DNA of 64,000 bases from contig NZ_SIZW01000039.1 of NCBI RefSeq assembly GCF_009866805.1, positions 791,935-855,934 on the forward strand, written 5' to 3'. This document shows, piece after piece, positions 40,554 through 51,087 of the stretch (its first letter is position 1; each line of letters opens with the position of its first letter). The notes under the pieces were generated by a model that saw only the letters and a list, made by a program, of their open reading frames with translations, was not told the origin of the DNA and made no database searches. The position numbers and the translations under genes were made by a program. This stretch comes from Schauerella aestuarii. GTDB lineage: Bacteria; Pseudomonadota; Gammaproteobacteria; Burkholderiales; Burkholderiaceae_B.

Positions 40554-41456
40554 ATGAGTCAAGCCCGTAAATTTCGGGAATTGTTGAACACCGAACCCTT
40601 TATCGTGTCGCCGGGTGTTTACGATGGCTATAGCATTCGTTTGGTCGAAGCGGCCGGATTCAAGACGGCGTGCACCAGCGGTGCGGCGCTATCCAATGCC
40701 CTGCTGGGCATCGCCGATATCGGTGTGATGGGCTTGAGCGAGAACGTCAACCACTGTCGCCACCTGGCGCGTGCCGTGTCGATTCCGCTGACGGCCGATG
40801 CCGACACGGGCTATGGCAACCCGGTCAACGTGTTCCACACCGTGCGCATGTTCGAAGAGGCCGGCATCGCTGGTGTCAATATCGAAGATCAGGTCAGCCC
40901 CAAGCGTTGCGGTCACATGCCGGGCAAAGACGTGATCCCGCTGGAAGAAATGGTCAAAAAGATCGAAGCCGCCTGCGAAGCGCGCCGCGATGACGCATTC
41001 GTCATCATCGCGCGCACCGATTCGCTGGCCGTGGAAGGCATCGAAGGTGCAATCAAGCGCGCCCGTGCGTATGCCGCAGCCGGCGCCGACATGCTGTTTC
41101 CGGATGCCGTGCGCACCGAAGATGACATCAAGCGCATCGTGGATGCGGCCGGTATCCCCATCAGCGTCAATATGGGCTTCGGTATCCGCGAACGCCCGAC
41201 CACGCCGCTCATTCCGCTGCCGCGCCTGAAAGAACTCGGCGTGAAACGCATCAGCTTGCCGCGCATGCTGCCGGCCGCTGCCATCCGCTCGATGCAGGAA
41301 GCGCTGGCAGTGATGAAGGAGGTGATTGCGACCGGCCAACCCGCGCATCGTCCTGACCTGCTCGTGGGCATCGAAGACATCATGAAACTGATGGGCTACG
41401 AAGAAATGCGCGAAATGGAAAAGCGCCTGACGACGTTGCCCGCTGTGGCGGCCTGA
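40554..41456 (+). CDS. isocitrate lyase/PEP mutase superfamily lyase
   Basis: 300 residues, methylisocitrate-lyase size. TADADTGYGNPVNV (81-94, Mg-binding Asp), NIEDQVSPKRCGHMPGK with the catalytic lyase loop KRCGH (117-121), and IIARTDSLAVEGIEGAIKRA. The Cys in KRCGH indicates a C-C lyase (2-methylisocitrate, dimethylmalate or similar) rather than a phosphonate mutase or oxaloacetase. Downstream of gntR by 58 bases with GGAG before the ATG. With the aconitase paralogue it could do a hydratase plus lyase sequence on a branched acid. Confidence 0.88.
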   Translation: MSQARKFRELLNTEPFIVSPGVYDGYSIRLVEAAGFKTACTSGAALSNALLGIADIGVMGLSENVNHCRHLARAVSIPLTADADTGYGNPVNVFHTVRMFEEAGIAGVNIEDQVSPKRCGHMPGKDVIPLEEMVKKIEAACEARRDDAFVIIARTDSLAVEGIEGAIKRARAYAAAGADMLFPDAVRTEDDIKRIVDAAGIPISVNMGFGIRERPTTPLIPLPRLKELGVKRISLPRMLPAAAIRSMQEALAVMKEVIATGQPAHRPDLLVGIEDIMKLMGYEEMREMEKRLTTLPAVAA

Positions 41457-41493
41457 CCGGAACCGGCAACCGCCACACTGCCATCGCCTGGCG

Positions 41494-41586
41494 CTGCAGT
41501 CGCATAAGCAATTGCAACTGCACAAGCAACTGTCATCGCACACGCAACTGCAACGCCAACGACAACCGCAACCGTAATCGCAACCT
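41494..41586. repeat. degenerate CAAC/GCAA-rich low-complexity tract
   Basis: About 90 bases between the lyase gene and the first SDR gene consist of loosely repeated GCAACTG, GCAACC and similar hexamers. The whole gap 41457-41609 shows no gene; the tract may be a decayed microsatellite. Confidence 0.45.
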
Positions 41587-41609
41587 CCTCTCTCAATGCA
41601 CGCGCAGCC

Positions 41610-42353
41610 ATGATGCCGTCCCTCTCCCTGCTTCCCGGTATGCCGACCGACACGCCCCGGTGCCTGATTACCGGCGCCTCCTCGGGCATCGGCCTGGCGC
41701 TGGCGCAGCGACTGCTCGACGACGGCTGGCAGGTGATCGGTATCGATCGCGCGCCTGCGCCGCAGGACGCGCCGCCCGAATTCATCGGCATCGTGGCCGA
41801 TCTGCTGGATCCGCGCGATTGCGATGCCGCGCTCGATGCCATCGGCGATACCCCGCTGACGGCGATCGTGCACTGCGCCGGCATCGTGCGTTCCGGTGGG
41901 CTGACCGATACCGATATGGCGGAAGCGGATGCGCTGTGGCAATTGCATGCCGGAGCGCCGATGCGCCTGATGCGCGTGCTGGCCGATAGGCTGCCCGCGC
42001 ATGATGGCCGGGTGATTCTCGTGTCCAGCCGCGCCGTGCTCGGCCGGCCCGGGCGTGCCGCCTATGCCGCCAGCAAAGCCGCGCAGATCGGCTTGGCGCG
42101 CAGTTGGGCGGCGGAGCTGGTCACGCGCGGCGTCACCGTCAATGTTGTGGCGCCCGGTGCGGTCGATACGCCCATGTTGCGGGATCCCGAACGCGGTGCG
42201 CCACCCCGAACGGCTTTACCGATCGGGCGCCTGATTGAGCCGTCCGAAGTGGCCGCCACGATCGCGTTTCTGATTGGCCCCGAGGCCGGCGCGATCACCG
42301 GGCAAACGCTGTATGTGTGCGGCGGCGCGTCGTTGGATCTGCCTCATGGTTAA
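41610..42353 (+). CDS. short-chain dehydrogenase/reductase
   Basis: 247 residues, classical SDR. CLITGASSGIGLALAQRL (cofactor motif TGxxxGIG), VHCAGIV (NAG-type motif), SSRAVLGRPGRAAYAASKAA (Ser and YxxxK) and NVVAPGAVDTPM. The acidic residue after strand 2 (VIGIDRAPAP) favours NAD(H). No clear Shine-Dalgarno precedes the ATG pair at 41610. It overlaps the second SDR by eight bases, so they probably catalyse linked oxidations. Confidence 0.88.
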   Translation: MMPSLSLLPGMPTDTPRCLITGASSGIGLALAQRLLDDGWQVIGIDRAPAPQDAPPEFIGIVADLLDPRDCDAALDAIGDTPLTAIVHCAGIVRSGGLTDTDMAEADALWQLHAGAPMRLMRVLADRLPAHDGRVILVSSRAVLGRPGRAAYAASKAAQIGLARSWAAELVTRGVTVNVVAPGAVDTPMLRDPERGAPPRTALPIGRLIEPSEVAATIAFLIGPEAGAITGQTLYVCGGASLDLPHG

Positions 42354-43227
42354 TGCTTTTTCACCCAAGCAGGGCGCTCGCGGGCACGCCGAGGTGGGGT
42401 CGTTGTCGCGCACGCCTGGCGATGGTGCATCCCGCTCGCGCGTGTGCGTGATTACCGGTGCTGCCGGTGATATCGGATTGGCGATCGCCGAGCGCTTTCT
42501 GGCGCAGGGTTGCCGGGTGGCCGCCCTGGATCTGAACGCCGCCGTGCTGGCCGAACGCTACAAGGCGTGGTGTGGCGTCGAAGCCGAGGCGCCGCGCGGG
42601 TCTGATGGCGATATCCAAGATGACGACTCCGCCGATCTGCTCATGCTCGCCTGCAACGTGGCCGACACGGCATCCGTGATCGCGGCAATCGATGCAGTGG
42701 CCGCACGTTGGGGGCGGGTCGATGTACTCGTCAACAACGCGGCTACGGTCACCTCCTCGCAGCCCGTGTGCGACCTGGACGACGAGGCTTGGCAAACGGC
42801 GCTCGACGTCAATCTTACCGGTGCCTGGCGCATGGCGCGGGCGTGCGTGCCGCACATGGCGGCCAAGGGTGGCGGTGTGATTCTCAATATGTCGTCTCAG
42901 CTCGGTCATGTGACCGCAGCCGGACGTGGCGCTTATGGCGTCAGCAAGGCCGCCTTGATGGCGCTCACCCGTTCGCTGGCGGTCGACTACGCCGAGCAAG
43001 GGATCCGCGCGGTCAGTTTGTCGCCCGGCGCGGTACTCACCAGTCGCGTCGTCACCCGTTATGGCGGCGCCGACGCGGCCACGCGTACGCTGGCGCCGCG
43101 TTATCCCATACAACGCTTGGGCACCGTCGAAGACGTGGCCGAAGCCGCATTGTTTCTTACCGGCGTCGGGGCAGGGTTCATTACCGGAACCGATCTGCTC
43201 GTCGACGGAGGATATACAGCCGTCTAG
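42346..43227 (+). CDS. short-chain dehydrogenase/reductase
   Basis: 293 residues. VCVITGAAGDIGLAIAERFLAQG, VAALDLNAAVLAER (acidic residue for NAD), LVNNAATVTS, NMSSQLGHVTAAGRGAYGVSKAAL and SLSPGAVLTSRV are SDR motifs; FITGTDLLVDGGYTAV ends it. There is an extended N-terminus of about 33 residues before the Rossmann fold. The ATG at 42346 overlaps the previous stop codon (ATGGTTAA). Followed by a Bug protein 52 bases later. Confidence 0.88.
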   Translation: MVNAFSPKQGARGHAEVGSLSRTPGDGASRSRVCVITGAAGDIGLAIAERFLAQGCRVAALDLNAAVLAERYKAWCGVEAEAPRGSDGDIQDDDSADLLMLACNVADTASVIAAIDAVAARWGRVDVLVNNAATVTSSQPVCDLDDEAWQTALDVNLTGAWRMARACVPHMAAKGGGVILNMSSQLGHVTAAGRGAYGVSKAALMALTRSLAVDYAEQGIRAVSLSPGAVLTSRVVTRYGGADAATRTLAPRYPIQRLGTVEDVAEAALFLTGVGAGFITGTDLLVDGGYTAV

Positions 43228-43279
43228 GCCTCGATGCCTGGGCTCAACAAGGGGAAGTCATGTTTGGGAGTAAAGCCGT

Positions 43280-44323
43280 ATGAAGAAGTCTGCCATCCAT
43301 CGTGCATCGCACGGTGTCAATTGCATGCGTCGCGGGATTGCCGCCGCGATGCTCGTGCCGTTTCTGGGATTGGCCGGCACGTTTGCCGCACCTGGCGTTG
43401 CGCTCGCGGCGGATGATGCCGCCACGTATCCCTCGCGTGTGGTCACCATCGTCGTGCCGTTTCCTGCAGGCGGCGCAACCGACATCACCGGTCGTTTGCT
43501 GGCTGAGGGATTGTCGAAGAAATGGGGCCAATCGGTCGTGGTCGAAAACCGTCCGGGTGCCGGTGGCAACCTGGGGTCGGAAGTCGTGGCCCGTGCCGCG
43601 CCCGATGGCTACAGCATCATCCTCGGCGTGACCGGTTCGCATGGCATCAACACCTCGTTGTATTCCAATATGCGTTATCACCCGCTCAAGGATTTCGAGC
43701 CGGTGACCCAGGCCACGCTGTATCCCAATGCCATCGTGGTCAACAACGACGTGCCCGCCAATAATCTGCAAGAGCTGATCGCCTTGCTCAAGGCTGACCC
43801 GGGCAAGTACTCGTACGGCTCGGACGGTAACGGCACGGCTTCGCACCTCGGCATGGAAATGCTGCGCAGCAAGGGACACTTCCCGATCGCGCACATTCCG
43901 TATCGCGGCAGCACGCCGATGATCACCGATCTGATCGGCGGTCAGATCCAGGTGGGCATTACCGGCTTGCCGGCAGTGCAGGCTTATGTGAAATCCGGCA
44001 AGCTGAAGATGATTGCCGTCACCACGGCAGAACGCTTTCCCAGCACGCCCGACTATCCCACGGTGGCCGAGCAAGGCTTCCCCGGATTCTCGGCCCCGCC
44101 CTGGTCGGGTTTCTTCGTGCCCAAAGGCACGCCCAAACCGATTATCGACAAGCTCTCGGCCGACATGCGCAGCGTGATGGAGCAGCCTGAAACGAAAGCG
44201 AAAATGCTTGCCGCGGGCAGCGAATTCACACCCAGCACACCGGAGCAGTTTCGCGCTTTCGTCGATAGCGAAATCACGAAGTGGGCTGAGGCCGTGAAGA
44301 TCTCGGGTGCCAAGGTGGATTGA
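43280..44323 (+). CDS. Bug/TctC-family solute-binding protein
   Basis: 347 residues with a signal peptide (AAAMLVPFLGLAGTFAAPGVALA). VVTIVVPFPAGGATDITGRLLAEGL, VVVENRPGAGGNLGSE, HLGMEMLRSKGHFPIAHIPYRGSTPMITDLIGGQIQVGITGLP are Bug motifs. It ends the gntR-lyase-SDR-SDR gene run and probably captures the substrate of that pathway. A Met at residue 16 is an alternative start. No permease genes adjoin. Confidence 0.92.
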   Translation: MKKSAIHRASHGVNCMRRGIAAAMLVPFLGLAGTFAAPGVALAADDAATYPSRVVTIVVPFPAGGATDITGRLLAEGLSKKWGQSVVVENRPGAGGNLGSEVVARAAPDGYSIILGVTGSHGINTSLYSNMRYHPLKDFEPVTQATLYPNAIVVNNDVPANNLQELIALLKADPGKYSYGSDGNGTASHLGMEMLRSKGHFPIAHIPYRGSTPMITDLIGGQIQVGITGLPAVQAYVKSGKLKMIAVTTAERFPSTPDYPTVAEQGFPGFSAPPWSGFFVPKGTPKPIIDKLSADMRSVMEQPETKAKMLAAGSEFTPSTPEQFRAFVDSEITKWAEAVKISGAKVD

Positions 44324-44374
44324 TTGGGCTCCTGAAGGGCGGTGAGGCCGAGGTGCGCACCCCCGCCAAAAGCC

Positions 44375-44403
44375 AAGCGGACCGAAACTCGGTCCGCTTT
44401 TTC
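44375..44403 (+). terminator. intrinsic terminator after the Bug gene
   Basis: AAGCGGACCGA-AAC-TCGGTCCGCTT followed by TTTC closes the catabolic gene run. Confidence 0.85.
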
Positions 44404-44535
44404 TTTGCCTGTACTCGGTGCGCGATTTGCGTTTGAGCGCCTGAGCCGCAACGGAGACCGCGCGGTGCTGCGCTATGCGCTGGGGTGACGTGTACGCATT
44501 CGCCTATGCTCGTACAGACACGTCGAGACGTCCAC

Positions 44536-45462
44536 TCAACCAATCGGCTGCGACGTCGTTCCCGCATCCATTCGAGCGGCATGCCGCGCCTTCGTGCCGA
44601 AGCGCTCGGCAAACTGCCGGGTAATCACGGCACCCATGAAGAAAATCTGGGCCGAATAATAGATCCACAACAGCAGTGCGACGACAGAACCCGCCGCGCC
44701 ATACGACGACGCGACACCGTCACGTCCCAGATACAGCCCGATGGCGTATTTGCCGACCAGAAACAGAATCGCCGTGATGATCGCACCCGGCACCACATCC
44801 CGCCACGACAGCTTGGTGCTCGGCAGCAGCTTATAAATCACCGCAAACAGCGCGCACACCACGCTGAACGCAAACAGATTCGCAAACACATCGGCCACGG
44901 TGGCAAACGACGACGCTGCCCACATCGTGCCGTAATAACTTTTCGCCGCAGCAAGCCCCGCGTTCACGCTCAAGGAAATCAACAGGAAGAGCGCCAGTAC
45001 GAGTACCAAACCGAACGACGCAAACCGCGTACGGACGAAACCTTTGATGCCTTCCGGTTTGGCGGCTTCCACTTCCCACATATCGTCCAGGCTCGCCTGC
45101 AACTCGGCAAAGGCGGTTGTGGCGCTGAAAATCAACACCCCGATCGACACCATCGCCGCGATGATGCCGCTATTGGATTCATGCGCGCTGGCCAGCACCG
45201 TCTGGATCACTTCCGCGCCGCGTTCGCCGGTGAGATCGCGCAATTGATCCACCAGTTGCGCCTGCACCGCCACTTCGCCGAAGAAAAAGCCGGCCACGGC
45301 AATCACAAGGATCAGCATCGGTGCCAGCGAGAAAATCATATACAGCGCGAGTGCCGCCCCTTTGCTGGCAGCGCGATGCTTGGACCATTGCGCAGCCGAT
45401 TCCTTCAGCATGGCGCCTACTGAGCGAAAGCTCATGACGCGAAGTTCTCCGGGGAGTTTCAT
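44536..45462 (-). CDS. YihY/virulence factor BrkB family membrane protein
   Basis: 308 residues with about six membrane helices. The UPF0761 core is clear: WSKHRAASKGAALALYMIFSLAPMLILVIAV, LQASLDDMWEV, and the C-terminal GAIITAILFLVGKYAIGLYLGRDGVASSYGAAGSVVALLLWIYYSAQIFFMGAVIT. Members were once called ribonuclease BN, which is not supported; a BrkB-like or transport-related function is suggested. ATG at 45462 has AAGGA six bases upstream. Confidence 0.9.
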   Translation of the reverse strand: MKLPGELRVMSFRSVGAMLKESAAQWSKHRAASKGAALALYMIFSLAPMLILVIAVAGFFFGEVAVQAQLVDQLRDLTGERGAEVIQTVLASAHESNSGIIAAMVSIGVLIFSATTAFAELQASLDDMWEVEAAKPEGIKGFVRTRFASFGLVLVLALFLLISLSVNAGLAAAKSYYGTMWAASSFATVADVFANLFAFSVVCALFAVIYKLLPSTKLSWRDVVPGAIITAILFLVGKYAIGLYLGRDGVASSYGAAGSVVALLLWIYYSAQIFFMGAVITRQFAERFGTKARHAARMDAGTTSQPIG

Positions 45463-45634
45463 AACGGATCCTTGTTGTGATGCTGATGCCTGTACCTGCA
45501 GCGCAGTATGCGCGGGCAAACCGAGTATGACGCGCTGCCCGCGCGCGCAAGCGCTGCGTCCCGCAATTGGGATGCCCGTCGCGGAAGGGTCTGCAGCCAG
45601 TTTAACGGCGCTCGGCCGCGCAGGGCGGCTTGCT

Positions 45635-45705
45635 GCCTGCTGCCCTGCAAAGCAAAACACCCCGCGCGCAGGTTGGCCTGCTGCCCTGCAAAGCAAAACA
45701 CCCCG
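45635..45705. repeat. 30-bp direct repeat, period 41
   Basis: A 30-base sequence beginning GCCTGCTGCCCTGC and ending AAACACCCCG occurs identically at 45635-45664 and 45676-45705, in the 345-base gap between the yihY-like gene and the groL stop. Nearby, GGATCCGG/CCGGATCC (45740-45761) forms a perfect stem-loop and CAGG-TTCG-CCTG (minus strand, 45706-45717) a small tetraloop hairpin before a T-rich stretch. No gene is seen in the gap. Confidence 0.8.
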
Positions 45706-45739
45706 GCAGGCGAACCTGTCGAGGTGTTTGTGGTGCGGT

Positions 45740-45761
45740 GGATCCGGCTTTCACCGGATCC
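45740..45761 (-). terminator. stem-loop downstream of groL
   Basis: GGATCCGG and CCGGATCC form a perfect 8-bp stem 47 bases past the groL stop. There is no T-run directly after it on the minus strand, so it may protect the mRNA end rather than terminate. Confidence 0.4.
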
Positions 45762-45807
45762 CAGGCTGTGCCGTTGCCAGCTTGCCTGTGAAGCAGGGAA
45801 GTTGGAC

Positions 45808-47797
<1,990 letters not shown>

Positions 47798-47859
47798 GAA
47801 AAACTCCTGTAATTAGGTAAAAAAGACACGAAGGTCTAAGACACTAGGGTCCGAGAGCG

Positions 47860-47886
47860 TTAGCACTCTCTAGGATCGAGTGCTAA
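47860..47886. promoter_or_regulatory. CIRCE element (HrcA operator)
   Basis: TTAGCACTC-N9-GAGTGCTAA is a perfect CIRCE inverted repeat, placed right after the -10 of the groES promoter and 63 bases before groS. HrcA binding would repress groESL without heat stress. Confidence 0.95.
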
Positions 47887-47913
47887 TTATAAGGACGATG
47901 TGACAGTCTTCAA
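47886..47913 (-). promoter_or_regulatory. groESL promoter
   Basis: Minus strand TTGAAG (47908-47913), 16 bases, TATAAT (47886-47891), abutting CIRCE. The -35 reads CTTGAAG, which also resembles a sigma32 -35, so dual sigma70/sigma32 use is possible. Confidence 0.75.
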
Positions 47914-47996
47914 GAGGGTGGGGTGGAGGTGTTACAAAATGGTGTGGTCGATTGAGAGCGCTGCGCGCCTGCCCTTGTTGCGACGCGTTGGAGAAA

Positions 47997-48017
47997 TATT
48001 GGTCACTCAATCAATAA
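47997..48017. promoter_or_regulatory. operator-like site 1 upstream of the hydrolase gene
   Basis: TATTGGT-CACTCA-ATCAATAA, an imperfect copy of the palindrome at 48049-48070, placed upstream of the -35. Confidence 0.45.
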
Positions 48018-48021
48018 ATCG

Positions 48022-48050
48022 TTGACCTCGAAGATTGCCGCATTTAAATT
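48022..48050 (+). promoter_or_regulatory. promoter of the exported alpha/beta hydrolase
   Basis: TTGACC (48022-48027), 17-base spacer, TAAATT (48045-48050). The transcript would start inside the downstream operator. Confidence 0.55.
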
Positions 48051-48070
48051 ATTGGTCAATCAACCAATAA
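48049..48070. promoter_or_regulatory. operator-like site 2 (perfect palindrome)
   Basis: TTATTGGT-CAATCA-ACCAATAA is a perfect 8-bp inverted repeat overlapping the expected transcription start, 11 bases before the start codon. It is of the size and symmetry bound by TetR dimers. Confidence 0.6.
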
Positions 48071-48081
48071 AAGGATCGGTG

Positions 48082-49140
48082 ATGCCACATCGCGTTTTAG
48101 CGGCAAGCGTCGCGCGCCTGCGCAACATTCGTTTGCAGCTTGCCCTTATTGGTTTTCTATTCCTTGCGGCTCCCGTCGTTCAAGCGGCCCCCGCCGCCAC
48201 TCGTGTGGATCCGACAGCCAGTCAACAAGCTGTCGTCTCCAATGAACGACTTGCCCAATCTCTTCCAGGTGGCTTCGTCAGCCGCACACAGAACGTCAAC
48301 GGTGTCCGGTTGCACTATGTGATCGGTGGGCAGGGCAAACCGCTCTATCTTCTTCCGGGCTGGCCGCAAACATGGTGGCAGTTCAACAAGATCATGCCGG
48401 AATTGGCCAAGACCCATCAGGTCATTGCTGTCGACTTGAGGGGCATGGGAGGGTCCGACAAGCCGCTCGCGGGCTATGACAAGAAAACGATGGCCGCGGA
48501 TATTCATGCGCTGGCCGCGGCACTGGGGCATGACCGCGTGGATATCGCGGGCCACGACATTGGGGCGATGGTCGCTTATGCGTTCGCGGCCAATTACCCC
48601 AGTCAGGTCAACAAGATTGCGCTGATCGACGTGGCTCATCCGGACGAAAGCCTGTACGACCTCACCCTGCTGCCGCCAGCCGGTCAACCCGCCGTCGGCT
48701 CAGGCAACGCCGAGTATCCCGTTTTCCTCTGGTGGTTCGCCCTCAACCAGATTCCAGACTTGCCCGAGGCAATGCTCATCGGGCGCATGCGGCTTTTGAT
48801 CGACTGGTTGTTCGATACCCAGCTCAAGGACCCCAGCGCCATCAGTGCAAAGGACCGCGAAATCTATGCGGCTGCTTACAGTAGCGCAGACGCTATTCGT
48901 GCGGGCAACGCCTGGTATCAGACCTTCCGCCAGGACATCGAAGATCAAAAACACTATGGCCCGATCGATCCTCCATTGCTCATGCTCGCCGGAGAGAGGA
49001 ACTATCCGTTCTTGAAAACCATCATGCCTTCGAAGGGCAAAAACGTGCAGGTGGTCAAAGTGAGTGGAGCGAGCCACTACGTGCCGGAGGATCAACCGGC
49101 CGCAACCGTGAGTGCCCTCAAGGCTTTCTTCCGCCCGTAG
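48082..49140 (+). CDS. exported alpha/beta hydrolase (epoxide hydrolase/dehalogenase-like)
   Basis: 352 residues. A signal peptide (LQLALIGFLFLAAPVVQA) precedes an alpha/beta-hydrolase domain. The nucleophile elbow is GHDIGA (Asp159), so the family is the Asp-nucleophile epoxide hydrolase / haloalkane dehalogenase type; VDLRGMGGSDKP and the C-terminal GASHYVPEDQP (catalytic His) fit. The usual oxyanion HG motif reads PGWPQTW (residues 92-98). ATG at 48082 has AGGA upstream. Likely controlled by the downstream TetR protein through the two operators. Confidence 0.87.
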   Translation: MPHRVLAASVARLRNIRLQLALIGFLFLAAPVVQAAPAATRVDPTASQQAVVSNERLAQSLPGGFVSRTQNVNGVRLHYVIGGQGKPLYLLPGWPQTWWQFNKIMPELAKTHQVIAVDLRGMGGSDKPLAGYDKKTMAADIHALAAALGHDRVDIAGHDIGAMVAYAFAANYPSQVNKIALIDVAHPDESLYDLTLLPPAGQPAVGSGNAEYPVFLWWFALNQIPDLPEAMLIGRMRLLIDWLFDTQLKDPSAISAKDREIYAAAYSSADAIRAGNAWYQTFRQDIEDQKHYGPIDPPLLMLAGERNYPFLKTIMPSKGKNVQVVKVSGASHYVPEDQPAATVSALKAFFRP

Positions 49141-49313
49141 CTGCCGTGCGATGGATGGCCCGATCGGCCATCCGCTGCTGCGATCCTGTGCTGGTAACAT
49201 ATTTGGCTTCATCGGCGGCGCGCATCGTATTGCGCGCCGAGCCCTTTGATAATGAAGCTGCGGATGTTCAGCAATAGCGCGACGCGCCCGAGCAGCAAAG
49301 GTAATGATCGACG

Positions 49314-49931
49314 ATGGCAGAACGTGGTCGCCCGCGGGGCTTTGACCGTCAAGTCGCACTTCGCGACGCAATGCTCATGTTCTGGAACAAGGGATTCGAA
49401 GAGACGTCGATGACGGACCTGACCCAAGCGACAGGGCTTCGATCCGCCAGTCTTTATGCGGCGTTTGGCTCCAAGGAAGCGATCTTCCGTGAGGCACTGG
49501 ACATGTACCAGGAGACGTTGGGCCCGATGATCTGGGCCTCGCTCGAAGACGCGACCATCGAGGGCGCGATCGAAAGCTTTCTGATGCGAACCGCGGACGC
49601 GTTTTCAGATCCTGCTTATCCTGCGGGGTGCATGATCGTCCTCGGTGCGCATCACGCCAGGCAAGGCGCGAGTGCGGTTGGAGATGAGTTGCAGCGTCGC
49701 CGCGCGAACGACATCAGACGGCTCAAACAGCGTTTCGACGTTGCCATCCAAGCCGGTGATTTGGCCGCGACCTTCGATAGCCAAGCCGCAGCGGCTTTTT
49801 ATGCAGCGCTGCAGGCCGGCATGTCGATTCTTGCCCGAGACGGTGCAACGCCGGCCACGCTTCGAGCGGTAGCGATCAGTGGAACACGAGCATTGGACGA
49901 GATGAAGGCGCGATCACAGTCCAGTGATTGA
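49314..49931 (+). CDS. TetR-family transcriptional regulator
   Basis: 205 residues. GRPRGFDRQVALRDAMLMFWNKGFEETSMTDLTQATGLRSASLYAAFGSKEAIFREALDMY is a TetR helix-turn-helix; the C-terminal helical part would bind a ligand and dimerise. It lies 173 bases after the hydrolase gene in the same direction; repression of the hydrolase promoter is inferred from the paired palindromes there. A half-site ACCAATAT also occurs just past its stop codon. Confidence 0.9.
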   Translation: MAERGRPRGFDRQVALRDAMLMFWNKGFEETSMTDLTQATGLRSASLYAAFGSKEAIFREALDMYQETLGPMIWASLEDATIEGAIESFLMRTADAFSDPAYPAGCMIVLGAHHARQGASAVGDELQRRRANDIRRLKQRFDVAIQAGDLAATFDSQAAAAFYAALQAGMSILARDGATPATLRAVAISGTRALDEMKARSQSSD

Positions 49932-49962
49932 AGCTAACCAATATATCGGGATGCGCCAACCC

Positions 49963-50907
49963 CTAAAGTGAATGCGATCCAGCGGCGCTTTCCTTCGCGC
50001 CAATCGCCTCGGCGAACCCCCGGGCCGCTGCAGGCAACCCCGCAAAATCGACCGCATAAAGATTCAATTCCCGCTCGGCCCAACTATCGCTAAGCGCCAC
50101 GCCTCTCATCCGTTTCGCCTTATCCAGCGCCCGAAACGCGCCTTCCGGCATCACCCCCACCCCCAGCCCGCACTCGATCATGCGGCACATCGCACTCAAA
50201 CTATCCACCTCGATACGCTGCTGCAACGCCCGATGCACCGATTGCGCCTCGCGATCCAGTGTCTCGCGCACGATGCTGCTATCTCGCAATCCGATCTGCG
50301 GATAATCGAGCGCGTCTTCATAAAGCATGCGTCGGCGTTTCGCTAATGCATGGCCCGCCGGGATCACGAGCACCATGTGTTCGCGCTGATAGGGCAGTAC
50401 AGCCAAGCCGGCTGCTTCTTCGCTGGGGCTGCAAATTCCCAGATCCACGACGCCATCGCGCACCGCTCGCGCCACGGCTCGGCTGGTGTTTTGCCTCAGG
50501 TCGATCCGGATTTCAGGGTGTTGGCTGACGAAGCTCGCGATGTCTTCGGGCAAGAACTGTTCAACTGCCGAGGCGTTCGCACTGAGCCGCACCACGCCCC
50601 GCACTCCGCGCGCGTACTCGCCCAAGTCGGCTCTGAGGTGTTCGACCTGCATGAGGATGGCTTTGGCGTGGCGCAGCAGCAGTTCGCCGGCGGGGGTGGG
50701 GCGCACGCCGCGCGCGTGGCGATGCAGCAGCGGCGTGCGGGCGAGCAGTTCCAATTCGGCAATGCGCTTGCTGATGGCCGAGGCCACGATCTGGCCGCGT
50801 TCGGCGGCCTGAGCGATGCTGCCGGTTTCGCAGGTGAGCATGAACAGATCAAGCGTGGAGACGTCGATCTGGCGCAGGAAACTGCGGGATGAGGCGAACG
50901 GGGACAT
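49963..50907 (-). CDS. LysR-family transcriptional regulator
   Basis: 314 residues. HTH: STLDLFMLTCETGSIAQAAERGQIVASAISKRIAELELLARTPLLHRHARGVRPTPAGELLLRHA, then an LTTR effector domain (VVRLSANASAVEQFLPEDIASFVSQHPEIRIDLRQ). I chose the ATG at 50907 because GGAG lies six bases upstream; an ATG 13 codons earlier lacks one. Divergent from the phosphoribosyltransferase / N-carbamoyl hydrolase / Bug genes, which it probably controls. Confidence 0.88.
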   Translation of the reverse strand: MSPFASSRSFLRQIDVSTLDLFMLTCETGSIAQAAERGQIVASAISKRIAELELLARTPLLHRHARGVRPTPAGELLLRHAKAILMQVEHLRADLGEYARGVRGVVRLSANASAVEQFLPEDIASFVSQHPEIRIDLRQNTSRAVARAVRDGVVDLGICSPSEEAAGLAVLPYQREHMVLVIPAGHALAKRRRMLYEDALDYPQIGLRDSSIVRETLDREAQSVHRALQQRIEVDSLSAMCRMIECGLGVGVMPEGAFRALDKAKRMRGVALSDSWAERELNLYAVDFAGLPAAARGFAEAIGAKESAAGSHSL

Positions 50908-51087
50908 CGTGGCTCCGGGCTGCACAAAGAGGGTGCGGTCATGCACGATCGTAGCGCATTCGATTCGCCATTCTGGTGCTGAGGCATCTCATTTGGGAAC
51001 GGGTCGAGGAATTATCGGAACTTCTCCCATGTGGCTCCGGTTCTTAGGATGCTTGCTCTATTTCCATCCATTCAGGACGCACCCCTC

